From contig CAWBOI010000001.1 of NCBI GenBank assembly GCA_963790435.1, positions 2,037,176 to 2,101,175 of the forward strand: a stretch of 64,000 bases of DNA, read 5' to 3'. Positions 1-8,100 of this stretch are shown piece after piece (positions within the stretch are counted from its first letter, which is position 1; each line of letters opens with the position of its first letter). A program made the translations under genes and the position numbers. Origin of the DNA: Ilyomonas sp963790435 (GTDB lineage Bacteria; Bacteroidota; Bacteroidia; Chitinophagales; Chitinophagaceae). Under the pieces are notes generated by a model. It was given only the letters and a program-made list of their open reading frames with translations. It was not told the origin of the DNA and searched no databases.

Positions 1-1
1 A

Positions 2-1165
2 TTATACGCCGGCGTTACCATTTGCACGGCTTTTAATAACAAATCAACAAAAACAAACCCTCCCACTTACACCGATTTTATGGGCAACGAAGCCTGCGTT
101 TCGTGCCATAAAGAAATATGCGAAAGCGTGATGCACACGGCGCATTATCACACCTCCTCACCGGCTTCATCAGACAATATAAAAGGCAGTTTTGCGCCAG
201 CCGAAAACAAGTTTGTGTACAATGCTTTTATGCAGGTAGAAATGGATACGGCTGATGGCAAAGCTTACCAAACTGCGCTGGCAAATGGAGTGGCTTACCA
301 AATACAACCCTTTGATATTACGGTAGGTTCGGGCAGAAAAGGACAAACCTATTTGTATTGGAACGGTGCTAATTTATATCAATTGCCGGTATCGTATTTC
401 ACGCCGTTGAATACTTGGTGCAACAGCCCTGGCTATCCCGCCGGTTTAATAAAGTTTAGCAGAAATATCAATGCACGATGTTTGGAATGTCATGGCACTT
501 ATGCAAAGGCTGTAACAGTTGATAGCGCAACGGTTTTCGATCAATCGCAAATTATTTATGGCATTCAATGCGAGCGTTGCCATGGCGCAGCCGCGCAGCA
601 TGTTGCTTACCAAAAAGCGCATCCAAACGATACGGCTGGCAGATTCATTCTTCACATTAAAAACTTATCGCGCCAACAAAAGTTAGATGCCTGCGCGCTT
701 TGCCATTCGGGCGTTCGCAACAGCGTAAAGCCTCCGTTTACTTTCGTTACGGGTGATAGCCTGAATGAGTTTTTAACGGCGAATTACAAGCAAGATTCGG
801 TGTCGATGTTAGATGTGCATGGCAACCAATATGGCTTGCTCACAAGCAGCAAATGCTTCCGGCTTTCGGGGATGGATTGCTCTTCGTGCCACAACACGCA
901 CCAAACCGAACGAAATGATAGAGCTTTGTTTTCGCAGCGATGCGCTACCTGTCATAGTGATGTAAAACATTCATTCCTAACGGCGCAAAATAAAACGGTG
1001 GTAATGAACAATTGCATTGATTGCCACATGCCGTTATTACCTTCATCAAAAATTACATTGCTGGTGGCTGGCAAACAAAAATTGGTACCCGATTATGTAA
1101 CCACGCATCATATTGCTGTGTATGATGAGCAAACAAAAGCCTTTTTAAAAGCATTGAAGCAGTAA
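2..1165 (+). CDS. Multihaem c-type cytochrome (cytochrome c554-like), 5' end outside window
   Basis: The frame is already open at the window edge, so the true start and signal sequence lie upstream; the first ATG is at 80. Seven CXXCH haem motifs are visible: CVSCH, CLECH, CERCH, CALCH, CSSCH, CATCH and CIDCH, the first about six residues after that ATG and the last about 50 residues from the end. Such clustered CXXCH motifs with extra histidines for axial ligation are typical of the cytochrome c554/c-prime group of exported electron carriers. The partner and electron acceptor cannot be told from here. The gene converges on the next one with only 7 bp between stops. Confidence 0.85.
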   Translation, partial: LYAGVTICTAFNNKSTKTNPPTYTDFMGNEACVSCHKEICESVMHTAHYHTSSPASSDNIKGSFAPAENKFVYNAFMQVEMDTADGKAYQTALANGVAYQIQPFDITVGSGRKGQTYLYWNGANLYQLPVSYFTPLNTWCNSPGYPAGLIKFSRNINARCLECHGTYAKAVTVDSATVFDQSQIIYGIQCERCHGAAAQHVAYQKAHPNDTAGRFILHIKNLSRQQKLDACALCHSGVRNSVKPPFTFVTGDSLNEFLTANYKQDSVSMLDVHGNQYGLLTSSKCFRLSGMDCSSCHNTHQTERNDRALFSQRCATCHSDVKHSFLTAQNKTVVMNNCIDCHMPLLPSSKITLLVAGKQKLVPDYVTTHHIAVYDEQTKAFLKALKQ

Positions 1166-1172
1166 ATCAATT

Positions 1173-2222
1173 TCACTTCAATTCAAAATAAGAAAGCTTG
1201 CAAGGAACGCCGGGCGGGCGACCATCTACCACCAACAAAACACCTTGTTTATAAGGCAGAATTCCTTCCCAGTTATCGGATGAATAAGAGATGATCTTTT
1301 TCGTTTGCCAATCTATTTTATTATTATGAAAAGAGATCTGAACAACGCGTGTAAAGTAAGCCTGCTGTGGGTTTGCGTCCATTTCTTTCTTTGCTTGCGC
1401 AAGATGATTCGCCACATAATAACAATACTCGTTCTTCAACGTATTGGCACCTTTGGGAACAACGCCGCAGGTTAGCGTATCTAGATAATCTCTGTAATAA
1501 TGATTCAAGCCTAATAACGAATTGCCTTGCAGAAAATTCATATCCGTTAAGCGAAACAATAATGGCTTTGTAAAAGTTACGGCTCCCTTGTTTTGTAAAT
1601 CAGTTGTAAAAGTAAACGCCGTTGGTGCGGATGTGATGGCATTGTTCTCGTACGCCGCTATCAACTTCTTTTGTTGCGGCAAATAGGCAATGCTTTCAAA
1701 GCCGGCGTTGCCAAATGTATAATCGGGTTTGGGTAACGACATTGTATCGTTAGGATTAAAGTTGATTTGCATGGTTGCATCATCAATGGTTCCTTTTACC
1801 ACAAAACACAAGCTATCGGTTTCCACGGTAAGAAAGATAGCATTATTCACCACAACTGCGCCTTCAAAACCACCAAAATCGGTACGTGGTAAAATAGCTT
1901 GCTTAATAGAATTATAAACAGCTTCAAGACTGTTGCTGAAGACTAATTTTGTTGCTTTTGTAGCAAACAATGTTTTGTGATTAATGACCGAATCAATGCT
2001 GGTGGTATCCACACAAACAATATGATAACTATCGGTTGCAGAGCGATGTTGCGGAATTAATAAAACATAATTTCTCCATTTGGCAATGCCTGAAAATTCG
2101 TAGTAAGAATTGTCAATGCTATCGGCCAAATAAATGGAATGTTCCTGTGGTAAATTAGTGCGCTGTGTATAAGCATTATTGATACAAAGAAGAGAGGCGA
2201 CAAAAACAAAAAGGAGTTTCAT
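1173..2222 (-). CDS. Secreted protein, possibly an esterase-like/phytase-like beta-propeller
   Basis: The 349-residue product starts with a clear signal peptide ending near NAYTQ, so it is exported. The body carries repeated short motifs such as GFEGAVVV, GFESIAYL and NWEGILPY, spaced as in propeller-type esterase-like phytase or SdiA-regulated proteins, where an xEG/xES turn recurs per blade. That family link is tentative and no catalytic residues can be assigned. The C-terminus ends in a short beta strand (CKLSYFELK). Its start codon lies 12 bp past the restored stop of the Fic gene upstream, so the two may be cotranscribed. Confidence 0.6.
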   Translation of the reverse strand: MKLLFVFVASLLCINNAYTQRTNLPQEHSIYLADSIDNSYYEFSGIAKWRNYVLLIPQHRSATDSYHIVCVDTTSIDSVINHKTLFATKATKLVFSNSLEAVYNSIKQAILPRTDFGGFEGAVVVNNAIFLTVETDSLCFVVKGTIDDATMQINFNPNDTMSLPKPDYTFGNAGFESIAYLPQQKKLIAAYENNAITSAPTAFTFTTDLQNKGAVTFTKPLLFRLTDMNFLQGNSLLGLNHYYRDYLDTLTCGVVPKGANTLKNEYCYYVANHLAQAKKEMDANPQQAYFTRVVQISFHNNKIDWQTKKIISYSSDNWEGILPYKQGVLLVVDGRPPGVPCKLSYFELK

Positions 2223-3582
2223 AAGAGGAATAATTTATTCGGCAAGAGCTTGTTCTACTTGTTCGTAAAACCAATTGCCTAAAGCTTTCGGTGATGGTTG
2301 TGATTTCTTCCTCGGTTAAAGGTTGGTGATAGAGTTTGTTTATTTTCTCATCATTGCCATTATATGTTATTTCATAATTGTTCTCAAAAAAATGACAAAT
2401 AAGTTGCCCGGCTGAAAGTTGGTTTTTGTTGTTAGAATTACGAAGTCCTGTGAAGTATGCGGAAAAGACAATTGGTTCAAACACATTTACTTTACTAAAC
2501 AATAAATTAAGATTATTTAATAATGTTAATGCTAAATTCACAATATTTATATCCGCTTGTGTATGTAATCCATAAGTAAGTGTATAAATGCTCGAATTAA
2601 ATAATGGATCAAACTTCTCTAATTGTATTTTCCATGCAGCAGCTAATGGAATTAATGTATGTTGTATCAATTGTTTTATTGCTTCTTCAACATACTTTAT
2701 TTCAACCTTCGCATCTACATCCTCTCCCAACTTCTTCTTCAATAAAAACAACTTTTTATCCAAATCGCCCGGTTCATCTAAGCTTTCGCCTTTGGCAGCT
2801 TTTAGGTACAATTGTAAACTCCAAACCAATTGTTCAGCTATGTAATTAATAAACGCTTCTATGTTGCCTGTATCGGCTCTATTCAAAGCAAAGAGGTAAC
2901 TCTTTTTATCAGAAGATTTGATGATAACCGGCGGCAAATTGTTCTTTATTAAAACATAGTTCATCAGCAAACGGCTGATTCTTCCGTTGCCATCATCAAA
3001 CGGATGAATGCGCACAAACTTGTAATGCAGCAAAGCCGCCAGCGCTACCGGATGCAGTTCTTTCTTTTCTTCTTCATTTCTATACCACTCAATCAACTCA
3101 CCCATTTGTATCGGCGTGTCTGCAGGTGAAGTATAATAGAATATTTCTCCGTTTTGCAGTTGCACATGGTTAGCATATTTTTTATAATCGCCTACTTTTA
3201 TTTCTCTTCGGGTAAGTTGTCCATCAGGTGTTATTGCTTCTTTCCAGTAAGGCTTTACCAATATGATTTCATTCAGATTTTTGATAGCCATTTCGGTTAA
3301 AGGTTGTTCTTTATCCGATGCCCATTCTTTTATCGTCTTGAAAGCAACATCATGTGCCTCCATTTCTTCATATTCACGCAGTTCGTGCTGCCCTTGTGTT
3401 TTACCAAAAATCAGCAGCAATTCTGTTTCACCATAAGTTAATGTATTGCCTTCAATATGGTTGGAATTATAGCTAAATTCCAAGCGTAGTTTTTTATCAA
3501 GATTCCGTTGGGCATCATCTTTTATTTGAACAGCTCTTACCTGCGCCAATAGTTCATCTACAATGTGTAATATCTGTTGCAT
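2176..3582 (-). CDS. Fic-domain protein AMP-transferase, C-terminus frameshifted
   Basis: Fic proteins transfer AMP (or another nucleotide moiety) to target hydroxyls. The core motif HPFDDGNGRISR is complete at residues 193-204 (catalytic His193), and an N-terminal SNHIEG at 40-45 fits the inhibitory (S/T)xxxE(G/N) helix, making it a self-inhibited class II type. The last ~36 residues look wrong: they are Arg/Ser/Cys-rich and run 47 bp into the next gene. Reading one base over near 2300-2320 gives the more natural ending KALGNWFYEQVEQALAE with a stop at 2235-2237. A one-base indel is therefore likely; the catalytic domain is unaffected. Confidence 0.88.
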   Translation of the reverse strand: MQQILHIVDELLAQVRAVQIKDDAQRNLDKKLRLEFSYNSNHIEGNTLTYGETELLLIFGKTQGQHELREYEEMEAHDVAFKTIKEWASDKEQPLTEMAIKNLNEIILVKPYWKEAITPDGQLTRREIKVGDYKKYANHVQLQNGEIFYYTSPADTPIQMGELIEWYRNEEEKKELHPVALAALLHYKFVRIHPFDDGNGRISRLLMNYVLIKNNLPPVIIKSSDKKSYLFALNRADTGNIEAFINYIAEQLVWSLQLYLKAAKGESLDEPGDLDKKLFLLKKKLGEDVDAKVEIKYVEEAIKQLIQHTLIPLAAAWKIQLEKFDPLFNSSIYTLTYGLHTQADINIVNLALTLLNNLNLLFSKVNVFEPIVFSAYFTGLRNSNNKNQLSAGQLICHFFENNYEITYNGNDEKINKLYHQPLTEEEITTITESFRQLVLRTSRTSSCRINYSSYETPFCFCRLSSLYQ

Positions 3583-3675
3583 GATGTTGTAAAAATAAAC
3601 GCATTATTATAAACAAAACGGCTTCATGCAGCAACAGAATTCACATGGCATAATTTCTATATAATAAAACTGCAA

Positions 3676-4785
3676 TCACGCATTCAATACATCCAGCCTA
3701 TTCAACACAAAGTTTTTTCCGTTTTCAAAAAAGAGGCCGTTAGAAAATGTCTTTATATCAAAACCATCCGGCAAGGGCACATCTGAGTTGTTGGCAAAGA
3801 ACACGAAATTGTTTTCAAACCGAATCTTGAAATCCTGCAGGTAAACAGCCGTTTCGCAACACCATAAGGGGTTTATTAGTCCATCATAATCACTACCAAT
3901 GCAAAGCTGTTGCAAGGCTGTTGTTACATCGTAATTGTTCTGCTTGGCTACTACCATTACATGCACCACATGCGCCATAAAATGGCGCAAATGATAATCG
4001 CTTAACGCAGGGTCAACAACACCGCCGCTTTCTAATTCATTCCATGTTATTACCTTACTATCATCGCCAAACGCACCGCTTATTTGTATATTTCCGTCCC
4101 CTAAAAAGATGTTCTCTTCCTTATTAGAAATGTATTCGGTTTCCAAAGGAAAATCATCTCTGCCAGCGGTTTCCTGCTCAAATTCCTGATAGCCCAAAAT
4201 GCGTTTGTCTAAACTAAAGCCAATCATGCCGCCAGAACTTAGAATTGCTATAATATCTTCATCATACAAATTAATGCTCGATGCATTAAAAGCTGGCTGC
4301 GGACTGTCGCCATATTTCATTGGCTTGCCTTGCCACAATACTGTATAGCCTTTTACATCAAAGCTTCGCATTGCAAAAACATAGTTCGGAATTTCTTTTG
4401 CCGAGATGCCCGTAAAGCCTGCATGAGTGCAAACAATGGGTTGATTGATGTTTATAAAATCAGGCGTAGTTCTTAACTGGTACAAGTGCTGTCTTGAGCC
4501 AAGACTCAGGTGCTTAATATCAATCATGATTTTATTTTCATAGCAATGCTTAATTACCGCAATGCCACCTTCAGTTAAACGAAAGCCGGTGGGACGAAAG
4601 CCTTCATTGCTTAAAAACTGCATTCCAAAAGCATGATTGCAAAGCGGCGATTGCTCCATGTGCGTAAGATTGATAGAGAGCAGCGAAAGGTTCTTTCGTA
4701 AGTCGTCAATATTGGTAAGAATGGTAGGCACATCAAAATTCTGAAGTTGTGATGAAAGCGTATGACAGCCTTCTACACTAAACAC
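3676..4785 (-). CDS. Membrane dipeptidase-like (M19) protein, C-terminal part of an interrupted gene
   Basis: This is the larger fragment of what looks like one gene together with 4843-5256. The nominal start here is a GTG inside coding sequence; the frame is open back to 4833 and is the same frame as the upstream fragment. Motifs IDIKHLS, CTHAGFTG and IGSDYDGLINP match the metal-binding pattern of amidohydrolase-fold renal dipeptidases (M19), which cleave dipeptides with a Zn centre. The protein lacks a signal peptide in either fragment, so it would be cytoplasmic. Whether an active enzyme is made depends on the two stops at 4834-4845. Confidence 0.6.
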   Translation of the reverse strand: MFSVEGCHTLSSQLQNFDVPTILTNIDDLRKNLSLLSINLTHMEQSPLCNHAFGMQFLSNEGFRPTGFRLTEGGIAVIKHCYENKIMIDIKHLSLGSRQHLYQLRTTPDFININQPIVCTHAGFTGISAKEIPNYVFAMRSFDVKGYTVLWQGKPMKYGDSPQPAFNASSINLYDEDIIAILSSGGMIGFSLDKRILGYQEFEQETAGRDDFPLETEYISNKEENIFLGDGNIQISGAFGDDSKVITWNELESGGVVDPALSDYHLRHFMAHVVHVMVVAKQNNYDVTTALQQLCIGSDYDGLINPLWCCETAVYLQDFKIRFENNFVFFANNSDVPLPDGFDIKTFSNGLFFENGKNFVLNRLDVLNA

Positions 4786-4842
4786 GACATGAATGGTTGA
4801 AGTATCATTTTCATCGTAATCGCCGCGATGTTTTTATCGGCT

Positions 4843-5256
4843 TTACTTTTTTAGTTGGTAATTCCAAACTGCGTCTGCATCCGTAAGCGTTGCCCAATCA
4901 TCGGTTCGCAATAGCTGGTAAGGGTTACCCTTGATAAGGGTGTTGACTTTATCCATTTGTAAATACACACTCAGAGGTCCGTCCGTACTGCTTTGAATGA
5001 GATCATCAGTAAGCATATCTTTCTCAGGAATGTACAAGGCAATGCACACTAAGTTACAATCACTGGCGGTCAATTCTGCTAAGTTTCCCTGCGATTGGAG
5101 AATGTAAGCGAACTCGGTACAGCAACGAAGCAGAAACGGAATTTTGCTTTTGTCAATCGGCGTCCAGGGACTTAACTTTTTAGCACCTGTTGCGGCATTG
5201 TTGTCTGAAAACAAACTTTTTAAAGTCGGATGCAAATGAAAATCGAAGAATGGCAT
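4843..5256 (-). CDS. Membrane dipeptidase-like protein, N-terminal part of an interrupted gene
   Basis: The 137-residue fragment opens with MPFFDFHLHPTLKSLF; the DFHLH block is the usual first metal-binding HxH/HxD strand of the amidohydrolase fold. It ends at a TAA (4843-4845) followed nine bases later by a second in-frame TAA (4834-4836), after which the same frame continues into the M19-like C-terminal part. The start at 5256 is preceded by an A-rich leader, the usual pattern here. On its own this fragment cannot form the fold, so it is best read as part of a disrupted gene or of a locus with base-calling errors in two A runs. Confidence 0.55.
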   Translation of the reverse strand: MPFFDFHLHPTLKSLFSDNNAATGAKKLSPWTPIDKSKIPFLLRCCTEFAYILQSQGNLAELTASDCNLVCIALYIPEKDMLTDDLIQSSTDGPLSVYLQMDKVNTLIKGNPYQLLRTDDWATLTDADAVWNYQLKK

Positions 5257-5558
5257 AGAAGGGGTATTTTATGTTATTGTTTTTGAATAGAAAAAAGGGA
5301 TAAAAACAAAAGTAGGCCATTTGATTATTAGACGAAAGTTTTGTGCTGTGGGTACAGGGTGAGGCTGTTTATCAAGTGCTTGTTGTGATCGAATAAGATG
5401 TTTTTATTTGAATGAATAATATTGAGTAGTGTTTCAGATTTATGGCAATTACACTCATCGTTATTTCATTCAACAGCTTTACATTCATTTACTTTTACTC
5501 CGTGGTATCGTCTTTAACAAGGATGTGTTGAAATTGAAAGTTATAACCAGCAAGCAAT

Positions 5559-5589
5559 AAAAAAGCAGGTATCGGATACCTGCTTTTTT
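5559..5589 (-). terminator. Rho-independent terminator
   Basis: A near-perfect hairpin with stem AGCAGGTATC / GATACCTGCT is flanked by A5 on one side and T6 on the other, so it can act on both strands. It lies 9 bp past the stop of the His-rich peptide gene at 5598-5771. Confidence 0.8.
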
Positions 5590-5597
5590 CTCTTCTG

Positions 5598-5771
5598 TTA
5601 TGGATGTGGTGGTGGCGGTGGTAAGGCTGGACGCCCGTTTGCATGGTGCGCTACATGATGCCTCTTATGATGTCTGTGATGTTTATGATGATGTACACCT
5701 GCCTGTGCAAAAGAAGAACCGGCAAATAAAAGCATTACTGCTACGGCAATTGGCTTGATAACTGTTTTCAT
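5598..5771 (-). CDS. Small secreted histidine-rich protein (57 aa)
   Basis: A short frame with ATG at 5769-5771 and TAA at 5598-5600 encodes a classic signal peptide (basic start, hydrophobic core, cleavage near SSFAQA). The predicted mature peptide of about 33 residues contains 12 histidines, mostly in HHxHH-like pairs alternating with Lys/Arg, and ends in a proline run (ALPPPPPHP). It has its own terminator directly downstream. Such a composition suggests metal (Zn, Cu, Ni) binding in the periplasm or outside, but this is inference from composition only. No family name is known to me. Confidence 0.7.
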   Translation of the reverse strand: MKTVIKPIAVAVMLLFAGSSFAQAGVHHHKHHRHHKRHHVAHHANGRPALPPPPPHP

Positions 5772-6217
5772 TCTTTTTTATAGATGACAACTGGAAAATG
5801 AAAAGGTTTAAAGAAAGAGAATAAAAAAATTTGGTTCGGATATCTTCTTCTAAAAGGACGATGCGCCAAAGTGTGCCTGTTATCTATCGTATCCTGCTTT
5901 GTCTTCAAAATGTTAGCGAAGCGCATTCTGAAGGAAGAGAGTAGTCTTATACTTGAAACCTATGTTTTTGTCCGCTTTGATGATTCGGAAAATCATATTA
6001 TTTCTGCTTCGGGGTGCACTGCGCATCCCGAAGAAAGAAGTACAATGAATGCAGTTTACGCATTCTTATCATGTAAAATACGACTTTCTACTCCAACGGG
6101 ATACTAACAGAAATTGGCGCAAAAACAAACCTGCCTTCCCAAAATTTGTTCCTGCAGGCTTACCTTTTTACAGAAAAGAATACATTTACTGAATCTATTA
6201 TTGTATAACATTTGAAC
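5772..6217. other. Intergenic spacer without a convincing gene
   Basis: An open stretch at 5871-6107 exists on the + strand but has no start context and no recognisable features. The spacer contains a small hairpin (CTTCGGGGTG...CATCCCGAAG, near 6006-6033) and one copy of the CAAAAACAAAC motif at 6120-6130. Confidence 0.5.
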
Positions 6218-6871
6218 ATGTCTTCTGTTCTCAAAACACCTAGCGATCCTGATTCTATCATTATTTCTTACATGACGCTGCGAAAGGTGATTGGCTTTTT
6301 TGGTATTCTACTGGTGCCTGTTCTTCTTATTGGATCGTGGGTTTTGGCCTGCCCGGCAGAGATACAGGTTTCGGTGAGTGCCTATTATTACACCTGCATG
6401 CGCAATTTGCTGGAGGGCATAATTTGCGGAATCTCCTTGTTCCTGCTTTCGTATTATGGCTACAAATGGTATGATTCGTTAACCAGTAAAATAGCCGGCT
6501 TGTTTGCCCTCGGCATAGCTTTCTTTCCTACTTCTGAAACCGATGATAAGACTGATATCATCAGTAAGCTGCACTATATTTCTGCGGGTATTTTCTTTAT
6601 AGCTCTTGCCTTTATGTCAATCTTTCTGTTCACTAAAAGTTCAGGTTACAAAACACCCCAGAAAAAGAAAAGAAACCGCATTTATAGAGTGTGTGGAATC
6701 ATCATGATTATTTCTGTTATCGGTATTCCGATAGATAATATCAGCGTGGTACACGAACGCATTGGCTTTCTGAAACCCACCTTAATTTTTGAGAGTTTGG
6801 CTTTAACGGCTTTCGGTTTTTCATGGTTAACGAAAGGGGAGTTTTTGTTGAAAGATTACACACTTACTTAA
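6218..6871 (+). CDS. Integral membrane protein of unknown function
   Basis: Starting at the ATG at 6218 (an in-frame TTG six bases earlier is less likely), the 217-residue product contains about six hydrophobic segments: roughly residues 22-45, 65-83, 90-105, 118-138, 155-172 and 185-203. The first external loop carries paired cysteines and tyrosines (SAYYYTC). The general layout recalls small DUF998-like membrane proteins, but no diagnostic motif is present, so the function is unknown. It stands alone between spacers. Confidence 0.65.
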   Translation: MSSVLKTPSDPDSIIISYMTLRKVIGFFGILLVPVLLIGSWVLACPAEIQVSVSAYYYTCMRNLLEGIICGISLFLLSYYGYKWYDSLTSKIAGLFALGIAFFPTSETDDKTDIISKLHYISAGIFFIALAFMSIFLFTKSSGYKTPQKKKRNRIYRVCGIIMIISVIGIPIDNISVVHERIGFLKPTLIFESLALTAFGFSWLTKGEFLLKDYTLT

Positions 6872-7245
6872 ATATAGTAACAACAATAAAATTATGCGGC
6901 AGCAGGGTATTTACAGCAAAGCCTTGTGCGGCAGAATGAGACCTTGCGATACACATTTTATTGTCAGTTGGCATCTGCACAAAACAATAGAGAAAGCTAA
7001 GCTGTCAGTTTTGAGGAATTCCATAAACAAAAAATCACCACCCGATGGCAGCATTTTTTATTTTATAATTAAAACTCAATACTTCTGGTAAAAGAATAAT
7101 AAAGTAAATTTTCTATATATAGAAGAGATCTGCTCCTACGTTCCTTGGCAACAATATTAGCTTTCTATTTATAAAGAGCTCGCAAGTTGGCGGCTCATTT
7201 GCTTTAGGGAAATGGTACAAATTAATTGTAAAAACATTATTAAAA
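6872..7245. other. Intergenic spacer
   Basis: No supported gene. An open stretch at 6894-7091 on the + strand encodes an unconvincing 65-residue peptide with no homology signals. The last 100 bases are AT-rich and probably hold the promoter of the gene at 7246. Confidence 0.45.
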
Positions 7246-7671
7246 ATGAAACTATTTATTGCGCTTGCTCTGGCAGCCGCATCAGCCACCGCAATGGCGC
7301 AAACAACAACGCCTCAGCAAAAAACCACTACGCAAAGTTCCGCTTCGCAAACAGGCAAAGCCACCAGCACCGCATCTGCTGAAGAACGTGGCGCTATTTA
7401 CAGCAAGCAGCTTAAAAAAGAACTGAACTTAACCGACGATCAATACAACAAAGTATTGGCCGTAAACACCGAATGTATCCGCCGGAAAGATGCAGCAAAA
7501 AGCAGTGGCGATAAAGAGGCAACCAAGAGCATAAAAGCCTATCGCAATCAGCAGTTTCAAACCATACTTATGCCCGACCAGATGACGAAGTTAAAAAGCA
7601 TCAATGCGCAAGGCGGAAAAGGTGGTAAGAATGGTAAAATGAATGCTGATTCTACCGATGCTGGGCAATAA
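7246..7671 (+). CDS. Secreted Spy/CpxP-like helical protein
   Basis: The 141-residue product has a signal peptide (MKLFIALALAAASATAMAQ) followed by a Thr/Ser/Gln-rich linker and a helical domain (about residues 48-115) with KQLKKELNLTDDQYNKVLAV and a later LMPDQMTKLKSI. The pair of short LT-D/Q-x-Q motifs is typical of periplasmic Spy/CpxP-type or DUF4890-type proteins that bind unfolded clients or sense envelope stress. The tail is Gly/Lys/Asn-rich. Role by family resemblance only. Confidence 0.65.
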   Translation: MKLFIALALAAASATAMAQTTTPQQKTTTQSSASQTGKATSTASAEERGAIYSKQLKKELNLTDDQYNKVLAVNTECIRRKDAAKSSGDKEATKSIKAYRNQQFQTILMPDQMTKLKSINAQGGKGGKNGKMNADSTDAGQ

Positions 7672-7735
7672 TTGTTTTTAGAGTGGTGTTTTTGTGTCGC
7701 AGGTAGTCTTCATAGCATGGCTTTTTATGTAATGC

Positions 7736-7927
7736 GTGAGATTTTGCGGTACACCAGACAATGAAGCATTCTTTTTACAGAAGCTAAACTATATTCACTT
7801 AAATTCGGTAAGAAGCAAGTACCGTTTGGTTGCCGATAGGAAGGGATATGAACATAGGAGCGCAGGTTTCTATGAACTACAGAAAACGATCTATTTTGTA
7901 TCTGTACATTATGAGGAGTTGCAATAA
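7736..7927 (+). pseudogene. Remnant of a REP-associated tyrosine transposase (Y1/IS200-like)
   Basis: Only the C-terminal third is present. The frame encodes a segment containing FFLQKLNYIHLNSVRSKYR and a following YEHRSAGFYELQKTIYF, which matches the usual NYIHxNPVR...YxxSSAxFY end of RAYT proteins. The catalytic HUH motif and tyrosine that should lie upstream are missing, and the nominal start (GTG) is internal. RAYTs mobilise short palindromic repeats, and REP-like palindromes occur elsewhere in this window (29065-29294, 63285-63390). Confidence 0.65.
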
Positions 7928-8100
7928 CATCTTGGCATTGGTAACCCATCTACCGCAGGGTTTCATCCGGACGCACAAGACTATATTATGAAGACCCCGC
8001 GCGATATATGAGGTGCGCAGTGCTAACACATGGAAGAATATAGGAGAAGATAGGTTCTTGTTGAATAAAATAATTATTGAGATAGAATAGAATTACAATG
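7928..8100. other. Spacer after transposase remnant
   Basis: The segment is richer in GC than its surroundings and holds a weak GCGC-bounded hairpin near 7999-8018. TATGAAGAC at 7987-7995 is the reverse complement of GTCTTCATA at 7706-7714, so the remnant may sit between short inverted ends; this is weak. Confidence 0.3.

Noticed and set aside
4834..4845. Stop-codon recoding (selenocysteine or pyrrolysine) for the M19-like gene
   Set aside because: Both stops are TAA, not TGA or TAG, and no recoding hairpin is visible.
5871..6107. Open frame of 78 codons (+)
   Set aside because: No plausible start context, no domain or signal features, and it runs through a small hairpin.
6894..7091. Open frame of 65 codons (+)
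   Set aside because: Composition and lack of any motif suggest chance.
7706..7995. 9-bp inverted repeat around the transposase remnant as transposon ends
   Set aside because: Too short and imperfectly placed to claim; expected by chance in this length.
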